DNA from: Dyadobacter chenwenxiniae
GTDB lineage: Bacteria; Bacteroidota; Bacteroidia; Cytophagales; Spirosomataceae
Assembly (NCBI RefSeq): GCF_022869785.1
Contig: NZ_CP094997.1
Span: 1,302,001 to 1,366,000, forward strand
Length of the DNA stretch: 64,000 nucleotides
Reading direction: 5' to 3'
The notes under the pieces were generated by a model. That model was not told the DNA's origin. It made no database searches and was given only the letters and a program-made list of their open reading frames with translations. Shown here piece after piece: positions 17,139 to 27,560 of the stretch. The translations under genes were made by a program, and so were the position numbers. Position 1 is the first letter of the stretch, and the number at the start of each line of letters is the position of its first letter.

Positions 17139-18866
17139 TTAGTAACCAGGGTTTTGCTTCAATTGTGGTGAAGCATTCATTACATTTTGTCCGATCGGGA
17201 AAATTTCTGTGTGATTGTCCGCATCGGGTTTCTTGTCCCACCAGGTGCCGGTTGTGAATACGCCCCAGCGAATCAGATCCGTTCTTCTGCGGCCTTCTGC
17301 CAGGAATTCACGCATCCATTCGTCGAGCATTTCCTGGTCGGTAAGCTCGGCACCGTTGGCTTTGTAAAGGCTGGGCGAACCGGCTGGATAATTGCGTTTG
17401 CGGACTGCGTTCAGCAATGTTGCCGCTGCCGCTTTGTTTCCTGCACGATATTTACATTCAGCCAGAGAATAATAGATTTCCGCAAAACGGATTTCTGCAT
17501 AAGCGGAAGAGATTTTGTTGGGATCATCACTCGGGTAGTAAGGATATTTCACCGGATAAAGGCCGGAATTGTTGTCCGCATTGTTCATGTTTGAAACCTT
17601 ATCCGCAATCTTGGTTCCCGGTTTTGCATTCAAAAATTTACCAACCTGATCCCGCAGGAACAGGGGATAAGGACCTTTGAAACCTCTAACCGTATCTTGT
17701 TTGCCCGCTGCATTTTTGTAAGGTAAATATCCGTAAAGGAACATTCCTTCGCGCTTGCTGCCACCCAGGTTTTTGTATTTTTTCAAACGCAGATCATCCT
17801 TGTATTTCTGAAATTTGATAAATGGTTTTCCCAGAGTAAAGCTGTATTCTACGCTGTCCACATCGCGGCCCGGCTGCATGGCATATTTCGGGTTGGCATT
17901 ACCAAAATCGGTAAATCCGAAATAGCTTGGTGCCAGGTTGGGCAGCATCCAGAAATACATGCCGCCGTCATACTGCCAGTGCGTTTGCGCAAAGCTGCCC
18001 GGGAATCCGAAAATGGTTTCTTTTGAAGTCGGGTTTGTGTAGTCAAAAGGAGCATCCCAGCGTGTTTCCAATGCATAGGAGCCATATTTGCCGTCAATGA
18101 TCTCTTGCGCAAGTGTTTCACAGTCTTTGAAACGGTCGGTTCCGGTGTATACTTTCGCATTCAGGTAAAGCCTTACCAGCAATGCGGCTGCGCCGCCTTT
18201 TGTCCACCGTCCCGAAACATTGTTGCCCAATGTCGTGTTGGTCGAAAGCTTTGGAAGCGCATCTTTCAATTCCTGCTCGATGTAAGCAAATGCTTCCTGC
18301 GGCGAAACCTGCGGTCCGCCTTCGGTCTGGCCTTTTACTTTGGTAACAATGACAATGTTTCTGTAAAAGTCCAGCAAACGAATGTTCAGCCATGCACGAA
18401 GCACTTTCAGTTCTGCGATCATGCCGTCCAGTTCTTCACGGGTCATTTCGAATTTGGAGGGGTCGGTAATGCCTTCCAAATCTTCCAGCGAGTTGGTCGC
18501 CAGCGTTACGCCTCCGTAAAGTGCGTTCCAGGCATCGGTTGTATAGTTGTCCTGCGGTGTCCAGGTGTGGTAATGCACGCGCTGGAACTGCCCGCCGTCG
18601 AACCAGTCGCCCTGGCGGTTTGGCGTCATCATTTCATCGGAACTGTTCTCCTGCAGCATGAATGTACTGCCGCCCTGGATGGTCCAGTAACTGTGCTCAA
18701 ATGCTCTCAAAAAGTCTCGCGTTACGTCATCACGTGTTTGCAGGAAGTTTTCAGAGGTAATCTTGTCATATAATTCTTCGTCCAGGTTGGTGCAGCCCGC
18801 CGTTACGGACAGGAGCGCACAGGCAGCAAACCGGAGCATGTATTTTGAAATATGATTTCTTTTCAT
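17139..18866 (-). CDS. SusD/RagB-family outer membrane nutrient-binding lipoprotein
   Basis: The 575-residue protein has a lipoprotein signal (ALLSVTAGC, Cys25) and then the mostly helical TPR-like body of SusD. Typical landmarks are NLDEELYDKITSENF after the cysteine, the helix NALYGGVTLATNS and the C-terminal signature RFAEIYYSLAECKYRAGN. The tail ELTDQEMLDEWMREFLAEGRRRTDLIRWGVF is also typical. SusD proteins sit on the cell surface and close over a SusC channel to deliver oligosaccharides or other ligands. It lies 20 bases downstream of its SusC partner in the same operon. The ligand is not deducible; the linked PA14-dehydrogenase suggests a sugar or glycoside. Confidence 0.95.
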   Translation of the reverse strand: MKRNHISKYMLRFAACALLSVTAGCTNLDEELYDKITSENFLQTRDDVTRDFLRAFEHSYWTIQGGSTFMLQENSSDEMMTPNRQGDWFDGGQFQRVHYHTWTPQDNYTTDAWNALYGGVTLATNSLEDLEGITDPSKFEMTREELDGMIAELKVLRAWLNIRLLDFYRNIVIVTKVKGQTEGGPQVSPQEAFAYIEQELKDALPKLSTNTTLGNNVSGRWTKGGAAALLVRLYLNAKVYTGTDRFKDCETLAQEIIDGKYGSYALETRWDAPFDYTNPTSKETIFGFPGSFAQTHWQYDGGMYFWMLPNLAPSYFGFTDFGNANPKYAMQPGRDVDSVEYSFTLGKPFIKFQKYKDDLRLKKYKNLGGSKREGMFLYGYLPYKNAAGKQDTVRGFKGPYPLFLRDQVGKFLNAKPGTKIADKVSNMNNADNNSGLYPVKYPYYPSDDPNKISSAYAEIRFAEIYYSLAECKYRAGNKAAAATLLNAVRKRNYPAGSPSLYKANGAELTDQEMLDEWMREFLAEGRRRTDLIRWGVFTTGTWWDKKPDADNHTEIFPIGQNVMNASPQLKQNPGY

Positions 18867-18886
18867 TTTTGAATCAGGTCAGCTTA

Positions 18887-21800
18887 TTAGAATGTAAGTT
18901 GTAAGCCCAGCAGCAACTGCGTTGTCGAAGGATAGTAATTCAGCGTACCGTTGTTATCCGAGTTGGTATTGACGCCCGGATACAGCCCGTTGATCTGGAT
19001 CAGGTCGGGATCGCCGCCAGTGAACTTGGTAAATGTTGCCAGGTTGCGCGTCGTTGCATAGATACGCGCCGACTTCATGAATTTTGTTTTCATGGGCTGT
19101 GTGTAGCTGAGGGTAATGTTGTCCACTTTCAAAAATCCGCCCGGTTCCAGGAAGTAGTCCGAAAGCGATGAATAGGTTGCTGTACTCGTCAGCTTTGAAT
19201 ATTTGCTACCATCAAAAGCCGAGGTCAGCAAGTTGGCATTTTGCTGTGCGGCTGGAGTGCCCAGATAGAAAGCATAAGTATTGAACAGTTTGTAGCCAAA
19301 TGCACCTCGGAAGAACACGCTCAGATCCCAGTTTTTGTAAGTAAAATTGTTTGTAATCCCGGTTGTGAACTTGGGAAGGCCGTTACCGACAAACTGCTTG
19401 TCATCATTGTTGGCCTCATTAGCAGGCACGATATCACCATTTCTGTTGTAGACCAGCAGCGCGCCGGCGTCATTTACGCCCGCAGATTTGAGCGCATAAA
19501 AACCCCCGATACGTTTGTCTTCCTGCAATCGCTGCAACGTTCCCGGACTCCCGGGTGCTGGCATGCCTACGACATCAACGTAGCTCTGCCCTTTGAAAAG
19601 ATTGTTTGAAAACGAGACAAATTTATTGTCGTTAAATGCGCCGGTAACCGACAAGTTGTAGCTAAATGCGCCTTTGTTGACCACTGCTGCACTTAACTGC
19701 AATTCCAGGCCTGTGTTGCGCATCGTGCCCACATTGGCAAATGTTTGTCCCTGGATATTGGGTGGGTTCGCTACATTATAGTTCCCCAAAAGATCCTTGT
19801 TGGTACGTACATAATAATTCATGCTACCCGTAATCTTGCTGCTAAGCAATTCAAAGTCAAGCCCGATATTGAAGTTGGCCGCTTTTTCCCAGCGCAAATC
19901 GTAGTTGGTATTCTGGTTAGGTCCCCAGACCTGGTAAGAGTTTCCGTTGTATGGATAATAACCGTAGCCGCCATAAGTATCCAGCGACTTGTAACTGTCA
20001 AAGTCCTGGTTCCCGGTTTCACCATAATCGGCGCGAAGTTTCAGTTCATTCAGCCAGGGGATGTCTTTCAGGAATCTTTCCTGCGTCAGGCGCCATGCAA
20101 ATGATGCTGCCGGGAAATATCCCCATTTGTTGTCGTAACCAAACTTGGAAGATCCTTCTCTGCGAAGACTGGCAGACAGGTAATATTTTTCGTCAAAATC
20201 GTAGTTCACCCGTCCGAAAAAGGCGATCAGTTTCGAGCTGTTTTTGTAAGAACCTACGCCGTTAATCCCTTTCTCTACGTTCCATAATCCGGTTCCAAGT
20301 CCGTTGTAAGTAAGTACATTGGAAGGGAATTTTTCGTTGCCTGCATTAAATCCTGAGGCTGTGAAATATTGAAAAGAGTAACCACCGAGAAGCTTCACAG
20401 CATGTTTGCCCTTATCCAGGAAATAATTACCTAGCCATTCCAAACTTTTCTGATCGTTTTCTTCCAGCGCCTGGTATGCTGTATTCCGTCCGGTGCCATT
20501 AATGACGGGCGTAATGTTGGACGGCGTAAAGTTCATAATGCGATTGGATGTGCTTACTTCTCCGAATGTTAGTGTCGTGTTCAGGTTGTCCAGAATGTTC
20601 AGCTTTATAGAGCCATTCAGATCGAGTGATTTACGCTCGCGGTCCTGCAACACGTTGGTAGCAAACTCAACGGGGTTGTTAGCAAAAAAACCTGAATTGA
20701 TGTAGCTGTATTTGCCGGTTGAGTCCCGCACAGGGATCGTCGGATTGAGCGTCAATGCATAGTTGAATGCACTGTAATCGGCTTCACTGATCTTCGCATA
20801 TCGTGGCGCTGCACTGAAAGTAAGTGCAAGCAGGTTATTGGCAGTGGTGTGATTGATGTTCACCCGGCCGCCATATTCTCTTTTTCCCGAGCGCAAGTCA
20901 ATTCCGTTGGCATCGCGGTAATCCACGGAGGTGAAATAGTTGGTTTGCCCACTTCCGCCAGAAAACTGCAATGTATGCTTGTGAGAGAAGGATGGCTGAC
21001 GGCTCACTTCTTTGAGCCAATTGCTATTTCCTCCGAAATCAAAGCCGCGGTTATTGGCAAGAAATTGATCTTTGGAAAGTACCGAAAGCTCATTGGCCAG
21101 ATAGTCAAAAGTCGTGTAGCCGTCATAGAATAAACGTGGTTCCGCTGAGCCTTTTTTGGTGGTAATCACAATTACCCCGTTGCTTCCGCGCGTTCCGTAA
21201 ATGGCCGAAGCCGCGCCGCCTTTTAATACATCAATAGATTCGATCTCGTTCTGGTTGATGTTGTCAATGTTACCGCCCGGAATCCCGTTGATGACAAACA
21301 ATGGCCCCAAACCCGCGCTGCGCGAGGAGGCGCCACGCAACTGAATGTTTGCCGAAGAGTTCGGATCAGCCGTCGATGTGTTGGTTATCGTAAGTCCGGC
21401 TACTTTTCCCTGAATGGCCATCATTGGGTTGTTACCTCCCACGCGAAGCAGGTCTTTGGAAGAAAGGTGCGTGATCGCGCTGGAGACTTCCTTTTTGTTT
21501 AGGGAGCCATACCCAATCACGACCACTTCATTAAGGGTTTTTTGATCTTCTGCCAATGTGATTTCCACATTCGACTTGTTTGTTACGTCCACATCCTGAG
21601 CCACATAGCCTACGCTTGAAACCGTAAGTGTTTTGGCGCCAGCCGAAAGCTGCAAGGTGAATTTTCCCTCCGCATCGGTGGTGGTTCCGTTGCTTGTGCC
21701 TTTCTCTACAACCGAAACACCCGGCAAAGCGCCTTGCTTATCCGAAACTTTACCAGAAATCGGGGTGCCCGTTTGAGCCTGTGCTACCCCGGAAATGGCC

Positions 21801-21901
21801 ACGAGCATGCTCAAAAGCATTGCGATCGCTGTTCCGGCAGACCAGCTCGTCCGCATCCGCCTTTTAGCAGCTTGCGCCATTTTGTACAAATTATTTTTCA
21901 T
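18887..21901 (-). CDS. SusC/RagA-family TonB-linked outer membrane transporter
   Basis: The 1004-residue protein has a long N-terminal signal region (hydrophobic part at about 24-42, ending near AQAQT). A carboxypeptidase D regulatory-like domain follows (ISGKVSDKQGALPGVSVVEK), then the motif EVVVIGYGSLNKKEVSSAIT that precedes the plug. The plug contains DVLKGGAASAIYGTRGSNGV. A 22-stranded barrel ends in LLGLQLTF. SusC proteins import ligands captured by SusD, energised by TonB. It is the first gene of the operon SusC-SusD-cytochrome/PA14. The divergent hybrid two-component regulator 198 bases away is the likely activator, as is usual for such loci. Confidence 0.96.
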   Translation of the reverse strand: MKNNLYKMAQAAKRRMRTSWSAGTAIAMLLSMLVAISGVAQAQTGTPISGKVSDKQGALPGVSVVEKGTSNGTTTDAEGKFTLQLSAGAKTLTVSSVGYVAQDVDVTNKSNVEITLAEDQKTLNEVVVIGYGSLNKKEVSSAITHLSSKDLLRVGGNNPMMAIQGKVAGLTITNTSTADPNSSANIQLRGASSRSAGLGPLFVINGIPGGNIDNINQNEIESIDVLKGGAASAIYGTRGSNGVIVITTKKGSAEPRLFYDGYTTFDYLANELSVLSKDQFLANNRGFDFGGNSNWLKEVSRQPSFSHKHTLQFSGGSGQTNYFTSVDYRDANGIDLRSGKREYGGRVNINHTTANNLLALTFSAAPRYAKISEADYSAFNYALTLNPTIPVRDSTGKYSYINSGFFANNPVEFATNVLQDRERKSLDLNGSIKLNILDNLNTTLTFGEVSTSNRIMNFTPSNITPVINGTGRNTAYQALEENDQKSLEWLGNYFLDKGKHAVKLLGGYSFQYFTASGFNAGNEKFPSNVLTYNGLGTGLWNVEKGINGVGSYKNSSKLIAFFGRVNYDFDEKYYLSASLRREGSSKFGYDNKWGYFPAASFAWRLTQERFLKDIPWLNELKLRADYGETGNQDFDSYKSLDTYGGYGYYPYNGNSYQVWGPNQNTNYDLRWEKAANFNIGLDFELLSSKITGSMNYYVRTNKDLLGNYNVANPPNIQGQTFANVGTMRNTGLELQLSAAVVNKGAFSYNLSVTGAFNDNKFVSFSNNLFKGQSYVDVVGMPAPGSPGTLQRLQEDKRIGGFYALKSAGVNDAGALLVYNRNGDIVPANEANNDDKQFVGNGLPKFTTGITNNFTYKNWDLSVFFRGAFGYKLFNTYAFYLGTPAAQQNANLLTSAFDGSKYSKLTSTATYSSLSDYFLEPGGFLKVDNITLSYTQPMKTKFMKSARIYATTRNLATFTKFTGGDPDLIQINGLYPGVNTNSDNNGTLNYYPSTTQLLLGLQLTF

Positions 21902-22021
21902 TAAAATTGTTGGTTAAATTGGAATTTTGAACTCCGCACTTGTTACTATCCGATTAATTTATTGGACTTATTTAAAGTGGTGCGAATTTCCTGCTTTGCT
22001 CATTAACGGAATGATCTGTGA

Positions 22022-22049
22022 GTCTCAATTTTAGATCAATTCGTCTCAA
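22022..22049. promoter_or_regulatory. Direct repeat GTCTCAA x2, candidate regulator site between SusC and its regulator
   Basis: GTCTCAA occurs at 22022-22028 and 22043-22049, repeat start to repeat start 21 bases, or two helical turns. It lies in the 198-bp region between divergent SusC and the hybrid two-component regulator. AraC-type DNA-binding domains often bind direct repeats at this spacing. The match is short and may be chance. Confidence 0.3.
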
Positions 22050-22099
22050 CATGAAGTTTTATTAATTACCAATGATTTTACAGGGATATATTTATAAAA

Positions 22100-25000
22100 A
22101 TGTTTGACGAAAAAGGGTCGGTTTCAAAGCTGACTTTGTTCGATGCCTGGGTGAAAAAGCTGCTCTCTACGTTCTGCTTCTTGTTTTTTTGTCTGGCCTG
22201 CCTGGGTCAGGAAGCGCCGTATTATTTCAAAAATTACAAAGTTTCGGATGGACTTTCTGGCAATGCAACGGGGGATATTATTCAGGATAAAAAAGGATTT
22301 ATCTGGATCGCCAGCCGCAACGGGCTCAACCGGTTTGACGGAAATTCTTTTAAGATTTTCAGGAGCAAGGAGGGTGTTTCGACCAGCCTGGGAAGCAACT
22401 CCGTTTTTTCAATTTCCGAGGATGGTGACGAAAAACTTTGGATCGGGACGCATAAGGGCGTTTATATCTATAATCCTGTTTCAGACCAATTTTCTGTCTT
22501 CAAATTAATCCCGACCGGCGAAGTGCGGATGATCCGCGGCGATCAGGACGGCGGCATCTGGATCATTTCCGACAATCAACTTTACAGGTTTGATTCCAAA
22601 AAAGGAAAAGTAACGGCGCTTCCCGATGCTGCCAACACCGTCGCCGTTCACGTCGCGGCCAGCGGAATGGTTTGGGCCACATTCAGCAACGGGGTGATCC
22701 GGCGCTATCATCCTGCGTTGGGCACGGTGGCCAGATATGACCTTTCAGGCCGTGTGAATGAGATTTTTTCAAACATGCGCCTGCATGCAGTTTCTGATTC
22801 CACGCTGCTGGTCGGGAATATGAAAACGCTGCTGCTTTTCAATTACAACACGGGAAATATTACAGACATTTCAAAGCAGACAGCTCAGAACCAGGACATT
22901 TACATTCACACTTTTTTCCAAAATGGCAAAGACGAATACTGGCTGGGTTCTGAGTCAGGACTCTTCATTCTGGATTTGAAAAAGAAGCAAATGAAGCAGA
23001 TCGTGAAGGAGAAATACAACCCTTACTCCATCACGGACAACATTATCAACGCCATTTTCAAGGATCGCGAAGGAGGGATCTGGATCAGCACGCAGTTTGG
23101 CGGCGTCAATTATTACTCTGCTGAATTCAACCGTTTTCAAAAATATTTCCCCCAGCCGGGCAACAGCATCAGCGGGAATCTGATCCACGAAATTGTGAAG
23201 GACAAATACGGTAAACTCTGGATAGGAACCGAAGATGCGGGTCTCAACCAACTGGACTTGCAAACAGGAACATTCCGATCGTTTCTTCCTGATGGCAAAA
23301 AAGGAAGCATTGCGTATCGAAACCTGCACGGATTGGTCGCTGACGGAGATGAGTTATGGATCGGGACTTACGAGCATGGACTGGATGTGATGGATCTGAA
23401 AACCAATAAAGTGATCCGCCATTACACCACGAGTTTGCCCAATACTTTCGGCAGCAATTTTGTAGTGACGCTTTATAAAACCAGCGCCAACGAAATCCTC
23501 GTCGGGACGTGGTCGGGCTTATTTAAATACAATCGCAGCACGGACGATTTTACACCGATGACCTTTGTGAATACGCAGGTGCAAAGCATTCATGAGGACA
23601 AAGAAGGCACGCTATGGGTGGCGAGTTACGGTGGCGGAATTTTTTATTCTAATCCCAAAACAGGGAAAAAGGGCAGGATACAATATGACGCCAGCAAAAA
23701 GGGCGGGCTGCTGGATAATTACATTAACAGCCTTTACCAAAGCAAAGACGGCGATTTCTGGTTCTGCACCGAGCACGGACTTTCCCGTTATAATGCAGTA
23801 ACGCAGCAATTTAAAAACTACCGCATTGAAGACGGACTGCCCGATAATCAGGTTTTCCGGGTTGTGGAAGACGATATGCGCAACTTCTGGATTTCCACCT
23901 CTCGGGGCCTGTCGATGCTGAATTCCAAAACGGGGAAATTCACCAATTACAATGAAGCTAATGGTTTGCCGAGCGAACAGTTTAACTATAACTCTTCCTT
24001 CAAAAACGACGACGGGACGCTGTTTTTTGGCACAGTAGCAGGGTTGATCAGCTTTAAACCGGGTTTATTTTACAAAAATACTTATGTTCCACCGGTGTAT
24101 GTGACGGGCATTCAGGCCAATAATCAGGAACTGCGCATTGGCGGGAAAGACTCGCCCCTCACCAAATCGCCGGTTTATACCAATTGGATCAAGCTGCCTT
24201 ACGACCGATCAAGTCTGAGTTTCGATGTGGCTGCGCTCAGCTTCGTCATCCCAGAAATGAATAGTTATCAATACAAAATGGAGGGGCTTGAACCGCAGTG
24301 GTTTACATTGAGCAACAGTAGAAAAATCTCTTTTTCAAAACTCCCGCCGGGTCATTATGTGTTAAGGATTAAGGGGTCGAACAACGATCAGGTGTGGAAT
24401 GACCGTGAAACGAGGCTGAACATTGATATTCTGCCACCCTGGTGGGCTACGGGCTGGGCTTATATGCTTTACAGCACCATTGTGGCCGCCATCGGGATTA
24501 CGGTTTTCCGCTATTATCACCTGGCGATGGGCGAGAAGAACAAGCGCGAAATTGAAGCCATTGAAATTGGCAAGGAGCGTGAGATCTATAATGCCAAAAT
24601 CGACTTTTTTACCAACGTTGCCCACGAAATCCGAACGCCGCTGACGCTCATCAAAATGCCGCTCGACAAGCTGCTGGCTGACGAAAAGGCCGATGCCGAA
24701 ACATTTGAGAACCTGACTATGATTAATAAGAACGCCAACCGCCTCATTGACCTGACCAACCAGCTGCTCGATTTCAGGAAAGCGGAGGCGAATAATTTCA
24801 GTTTGAATTTTACCAAAACAGACATTAATGAGCTGCTAAGCGACGTATTTTCTACATTCCGGCCGGCTGCGGAGCAAAAAAACCTGAATTATAAAATTGA
24901 GCTGCCCAGGATCACATTGCACGCTTACGTGGACATTGAAGCCTGCAAAAAGATCATTAGTAACCTGATCAACAATGCGATCAAATATGCGGACAATGCC

Positions 25001-26122
25001 GTAAAGGTGAAACTTTTGCCTTTCAGTAGCGATGATCTGCTTTTTTATATTGAGTTCACCAATGACGGCCTGATCATTGGCGACGAGGAAAAGGACAAGA
25101 TTTTCGAGCCGTTTTACCGCGTTGCCGCCAGCCAGAAACAGGAGGGGACAGGCATCGGCCTTCCGCTCGCGCGCTCGCTTGCCGAGCTGCATAAAGGCAG
25201 TCTTGAACTGAAACACCGGGACGAACAAACAAATACATTCCTGCTTTCACTGCCCATTCACCAGGACTATGAAATGGATCTGAAAGGGGATACAGGCGAA
25301 GTTCCACCCGATTTTCTGCTGAATAGCGAGCAAAGTCAAGCACCCGACCCAGCCAAACCAGTGATCCTGATCGTGGAGGATAATGTGGAGATCCTGACTT
25401 ACCTGAGCCGGGAACTGAGCAGTGCTTACAATGTGATGCGCGCTTTGGACGGGCAACAGGCGGTTGAAATTTTGCAGCATGAAAATGTTCATCTGGTGAT
25501 CAGCGACATTATGATGCCTGTAATGGATGGGATCCAGCTTTGCAGAAAAATGAAAAACGACGTGCAGTTCAGCCACATTCCGATCATTCTGTTAACCGCG
25601 AAAAACTCCATCAATTCCAAAATCGAAGGCCTGGAAGTGGGTGCGGATGCCTACATTGAAAAGCCGTTTTCACTGGATCACCTGGCCGCACAGATCACAA
25701 ACCTGATCAACAACCGCAACATTATCAAGGAATATTTCGCGCGTTCGCCGCTGACCCATATCCGGGGCATTGCGTTTACGACGGCGGATAAGCAGTTTTT
25801 AGAGCAACTTAATGCTATCATTTTAAGGCGAATTGCAGACAGTAACCTGGATGTTGACCTGCTGTCGTCCTTAATGAACATGAGCCGCCCCACATTGTAT
25901 CGCAAGATCAAAGGCATTTCGGATATGACGCCGAATGAACTGATCAATCTTTCACGCCTGAAAAGAGCCGCTGAAATGCTTGCTGAGAACAAATACAAGA
26001 TCAATGAAGTCGCCGATATGGTCGGTTACAGCATTCCGACCAACTTTTCCAGGGATTTTCAAAAGCAGTTTGGCATTAGCCCTTCCAATTATGTACAGGA
26101 ATTGCGCGGAAAGACAATATAA
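22100..26122 (+). CDS. Hybrid two-component system regulator (propeller sensor, kinase, receiver, AraC HTH)
   Basis: The 1340-residue protein combines all parts of a signalling pathway in one chain. A membrane-targeting signal (about 20-37) leads into a periplasmic double propeller with many two-component propeller repeats (DKKGFIWIASRNGLNRFDG, DREGGIWISTQFGGVNYYS). A Y_Y_Y domain follows (about 660-790), then a membrane helix (about 793-815). The histidine kinase has phospho-acceptor His842 in NVAHEIRTPLTL and an ATPase domain (EGTGIGLPLARSLAELH). A receiver has Asp1136 in ISDIMMPVMDG. A C-terminal AraC helix-turn-helix spans about 1235-1335. Such proteins sense oligosaccharide fragments in the periplasm and activate neighbouring SusC/D operons. 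It is divergent from such an operon. Confidence 0.96.
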   Translation: MFDEKGSVSKLTLFDAWVKKLLSTFCFLFFCLACLGQEAPYYFKNYKVSDGLSGNATGDIIQDKKGFIWIASRNGLNRFDGNSFKIFRSKEGVSTSLGSNSVFSISEDGDEKLWIGTHKGVYIYNPVSDQFSVFKLIPTGEVRMIRGDQDGGIWIISDNQLYRFDSKKGKVTALPDAANTVAVHVAASGMVWATFSNGVIRRYHPALGTVARYDLSGRVNEIFSNMRLHAVSDSTLLVGNMKTLLLFNYNTGNITDISKQTAQNQDIYIHTFFQNGKDEYWLGSESGLFILDLKKKQMKQIVKEKYNPYSITDNIINAIFKDREGGIWISTQFGGVNYYSAEFNRFQKYFPQPGNSISGNLIHEIVKDKYGKLWIGTEDAGLNQLDLQTGTFRSFLPDGKKGSIAYRNLHGLVADGDELWIGTYEHGLDVMDLKTNKVIRHYTTSLPNTFGSNFVVTLYKTSANEILVGTWSGLFKYNRSTDDFTPMTFVNTQVQSIHEDKEGTLWVASYGGGIFYSNPKTGKKGRIQYDASKKGGLLDNYINSLYQSKDGDFWFCTEHGLSRYNAVTQQFKNYRIEDGLPDNQVFRVVEDDMRNFWISTSRGLSMLNSKTGKFTNYNEANGLPSEQFNYNSSFKNDDGTLFFGTVAGLISFKPGLFYKNTYVPPVYVTGIQANNQELRIGGKDSPLTKSPVYTNWIKLPYDRSSLSFDVAALSFVIPEMNSYQYKMEGLEPQWFTLSNSRKISFSKLPPGHYVLRIKGSNNDQVWNDRETRLNIDILPPWWATGWAYMLYSTIVAAIGITVFRYYHLAMGEKNKREIEAIEIGKEREIYNAKIDFFTNVAHEIRTPLTLIKMPLDKLLADEKADAETFENLTMINKNANRLIDLTNQLLDFRKAEANNFSLNFTKTDINELLSDVFSTFRPAAEQKNLNYKIELPRITLHAYVDIEACKKIISNLINNAIKYADNAVKVKLLPFSSDDLLFYIEFTNDGLIIGDEEKDKIFEPFYRVAASQKQEGTGIGLPLARSLAELHKGSLELKHRDEQTNTFLLSLPIHQDYEMDLKGDTGEVPPDFLLNSEQSQAPDPAKPVILIVEDNVEILTYLSRELSSAYNVMRALDGQQAVEILQHENVHLVISDIMMPVMDGIQLCRKMKNDVQFSHIPIILLTAKNSINSKIEGLEVGADAYIEKPFSLDHLAAQITNLINNRNIIKEYFARSPLTHIRGIAFTTADKQFLEQLNAIILRRIADSNLDVDLLSSLMNMSRPTLYRKIKGISDMTPNELINLSRLKRAAEMLAENKYKINEVADMVGYSIPTNFSRDFQKQFGISPSNYVQELRGKTI

Positions 26123-26142
26123 GTTTTTGTCGGCAATGAAGC

Positions 26143-27417
26143 TCACTTCCCTTCCGTCACCTGCCGGATCACACGGAGCCAGTTCAGGCCCAGGATTTTC
26201 TTGATGCGCTGATCTGTATAGCCGAGCTTTTGCATCGACATGGTAATCTGGGGAAAGTCACTGATGTCTTTGATTTCTCGCGGCAATTCGGGCCCGCCGT
26301 CCAGATCCGAACCCAATGCAATATGGTCTTCACCCACGAGTTTCACGCCGTAATCGATGACATTGGCCAGCTGATCCACATGCATCCAGTATTCGTCGGG
26401 AATGGTGCCGTTAAAGGTGAATGGCAGCTCGCGCGCAAACTCTTTGTCCACATCCTCAATGGTTTGCGTGGTAATCTGGGAAGTGAGAATCCGCGGTGTT
26501 TTGGGCTGGGGGCTGGGCTGCACCCGTATGGGATTGTTGGGTTTTTGCCAGGCCCAGTATTTGGGGTTGTTGAAAAGGCTGCCGAAATGCACGCCGATCA
26601 CGCCTCCCTTGGAAGCGATTGCTTTGGCAGCTTCGTCCGTAATGCAGCGGGGATGGTCCACAATTTTGTGAAAGCCGCCGTGGCTGTAAATGACCGGGTG
26701 GCGGCTGGCGGCAACCGACTGCAAAATAGCATCATTAGACGCATGGGCCACGTTAATCACCATGCCCAGGTCGTTCATTTCCTTGATTACCGCTTTTCCG
26801 TGCTCATTAATGCCGCCCCAGGTATACACATCATTGCAGGCATCGATAAATGCATTAGTGGTGCTGTGCGCGGTCAGTTGCATGGACCGCAGGCCCAGCT
26901 TGTAAAGCGAGCGAAGCAAATCCAGATCACCATAAAGGTCGTAACCGCCTTCCAGATCCAGGAAAGCAGCCATTTTGCCTTTTTTATTAATTCGTTCAAT
27001 GTCGGAAGCCGTGAGTGCCAGCTCGATGACCGCATTATTCTTTTTAATCTGGTCCAGCGCTAGATTGACAACACGAAATGTATTTTTCGTCTCAAACCTG
27101 CCGGGATAGTAGTTTTCAGGCGTATAAACCGAGAAGAACATCGCATCCAATCCGCCCTCTTTTGCCCGGGGAAGATCCACCGTTCCATCCTGATAACGCT
27201 GCCCGATATCCGTTTTCAGCACCAGCTCCCGACTCATCACGTGCGTATGCCCATCCATCACAAACGCATCCCGGTGCAGGTCGGGCATAGGGATGCCTTG
27301 CGTAGTCAGGGGATGGTTCTTCCCAACTATCGCGGCGGAAGTAAGGGGCTTTTTGGAAATAATATTACCGGCTACCGGCAAAAGGGTTAAGGATTTTATA
27401 ACATCTCTGCGTTTCAT
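26143..27417 (-). CDS. Membrane dipeptidase family (M19) hydrolase with Tat-like leader
   Basis: The 424-residue protein has a leader starting MKRRDVIKSLTLLPVAG, resembling a Tat signal. The M19 amidohydrolase barrel shows the metal-binding positions: HTH at 57-59 (VMDGHTHVMSREL), the bridging glutamate in LDLEGGYDL, then MVINVAHASN, VIYSHGGFHKIVDHPRCITD, and ALGSDLDGG near the C-terminus. Classical renal dipeptidases have HxD in the first motif, so HxH is a variation typical of the wider superfamily. Members hydrolyse dipeptides or D-amino-acid amides, and the precise substrate is unknown. The gene converges with the hybrid regulator (20 bases apart) with no clear terminator between them. 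Confidence 0.88.
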   Translation of the reverse strand: MKRRDVIKSLTLLPVAGNIISKKPLTSAAIVGKNHPLTTQGIPMPDLHRDAFVMDGHTHVMSRELVLKTDIGQRYQDGTVDLPRAKEGGLDAMFFSVYTPENYYPGRFETKNTFRVVNLALDQIKKNNAVIELALTASDIERINKKGKMAAFLDLEGGYDLYGDLDLLRSLYKLGLRSMQLTAHSTTNAFIDACNDVYTWGGINEHGKAVIKEMNDLGMVINVAHASNDAILQSVAASRHPVIYSHGGFHKIVDHPRCITDEAAKAIASKGGVIGVHFGSLFNNPKYWAWQKPNNPIRVQPSPQPKTPRILTSQITTQTIEDVDKEFARELPFTFNGTIPDEYWMHVDQLANVIDYGVKLVGEDHIALGSDLDGGPELPREIKDISDFPQITMSMQKLGYTDQRIKKILGLNWLRVIRQVTEGK

Positions 27418-27560
27418 TCGCTATTTGTCGTCGTAATGATCTTTGGAAAAAAATAATATCTGCTGTGTAGTGTGGTCAGCAATCGGTATAGAAGCCTAAA
27501 TTAAAGATTTCCAGGCAATTCAACATTCCAAGCACCACTCCCCCTTATTCGAAAGTTAGG

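Noticed and set aside
26230..27063. 277-codon open frame on the plus strand
   Set aside because: It is the antisense of the well-supported M19 dipeptidase and has no domain or signal of its own.
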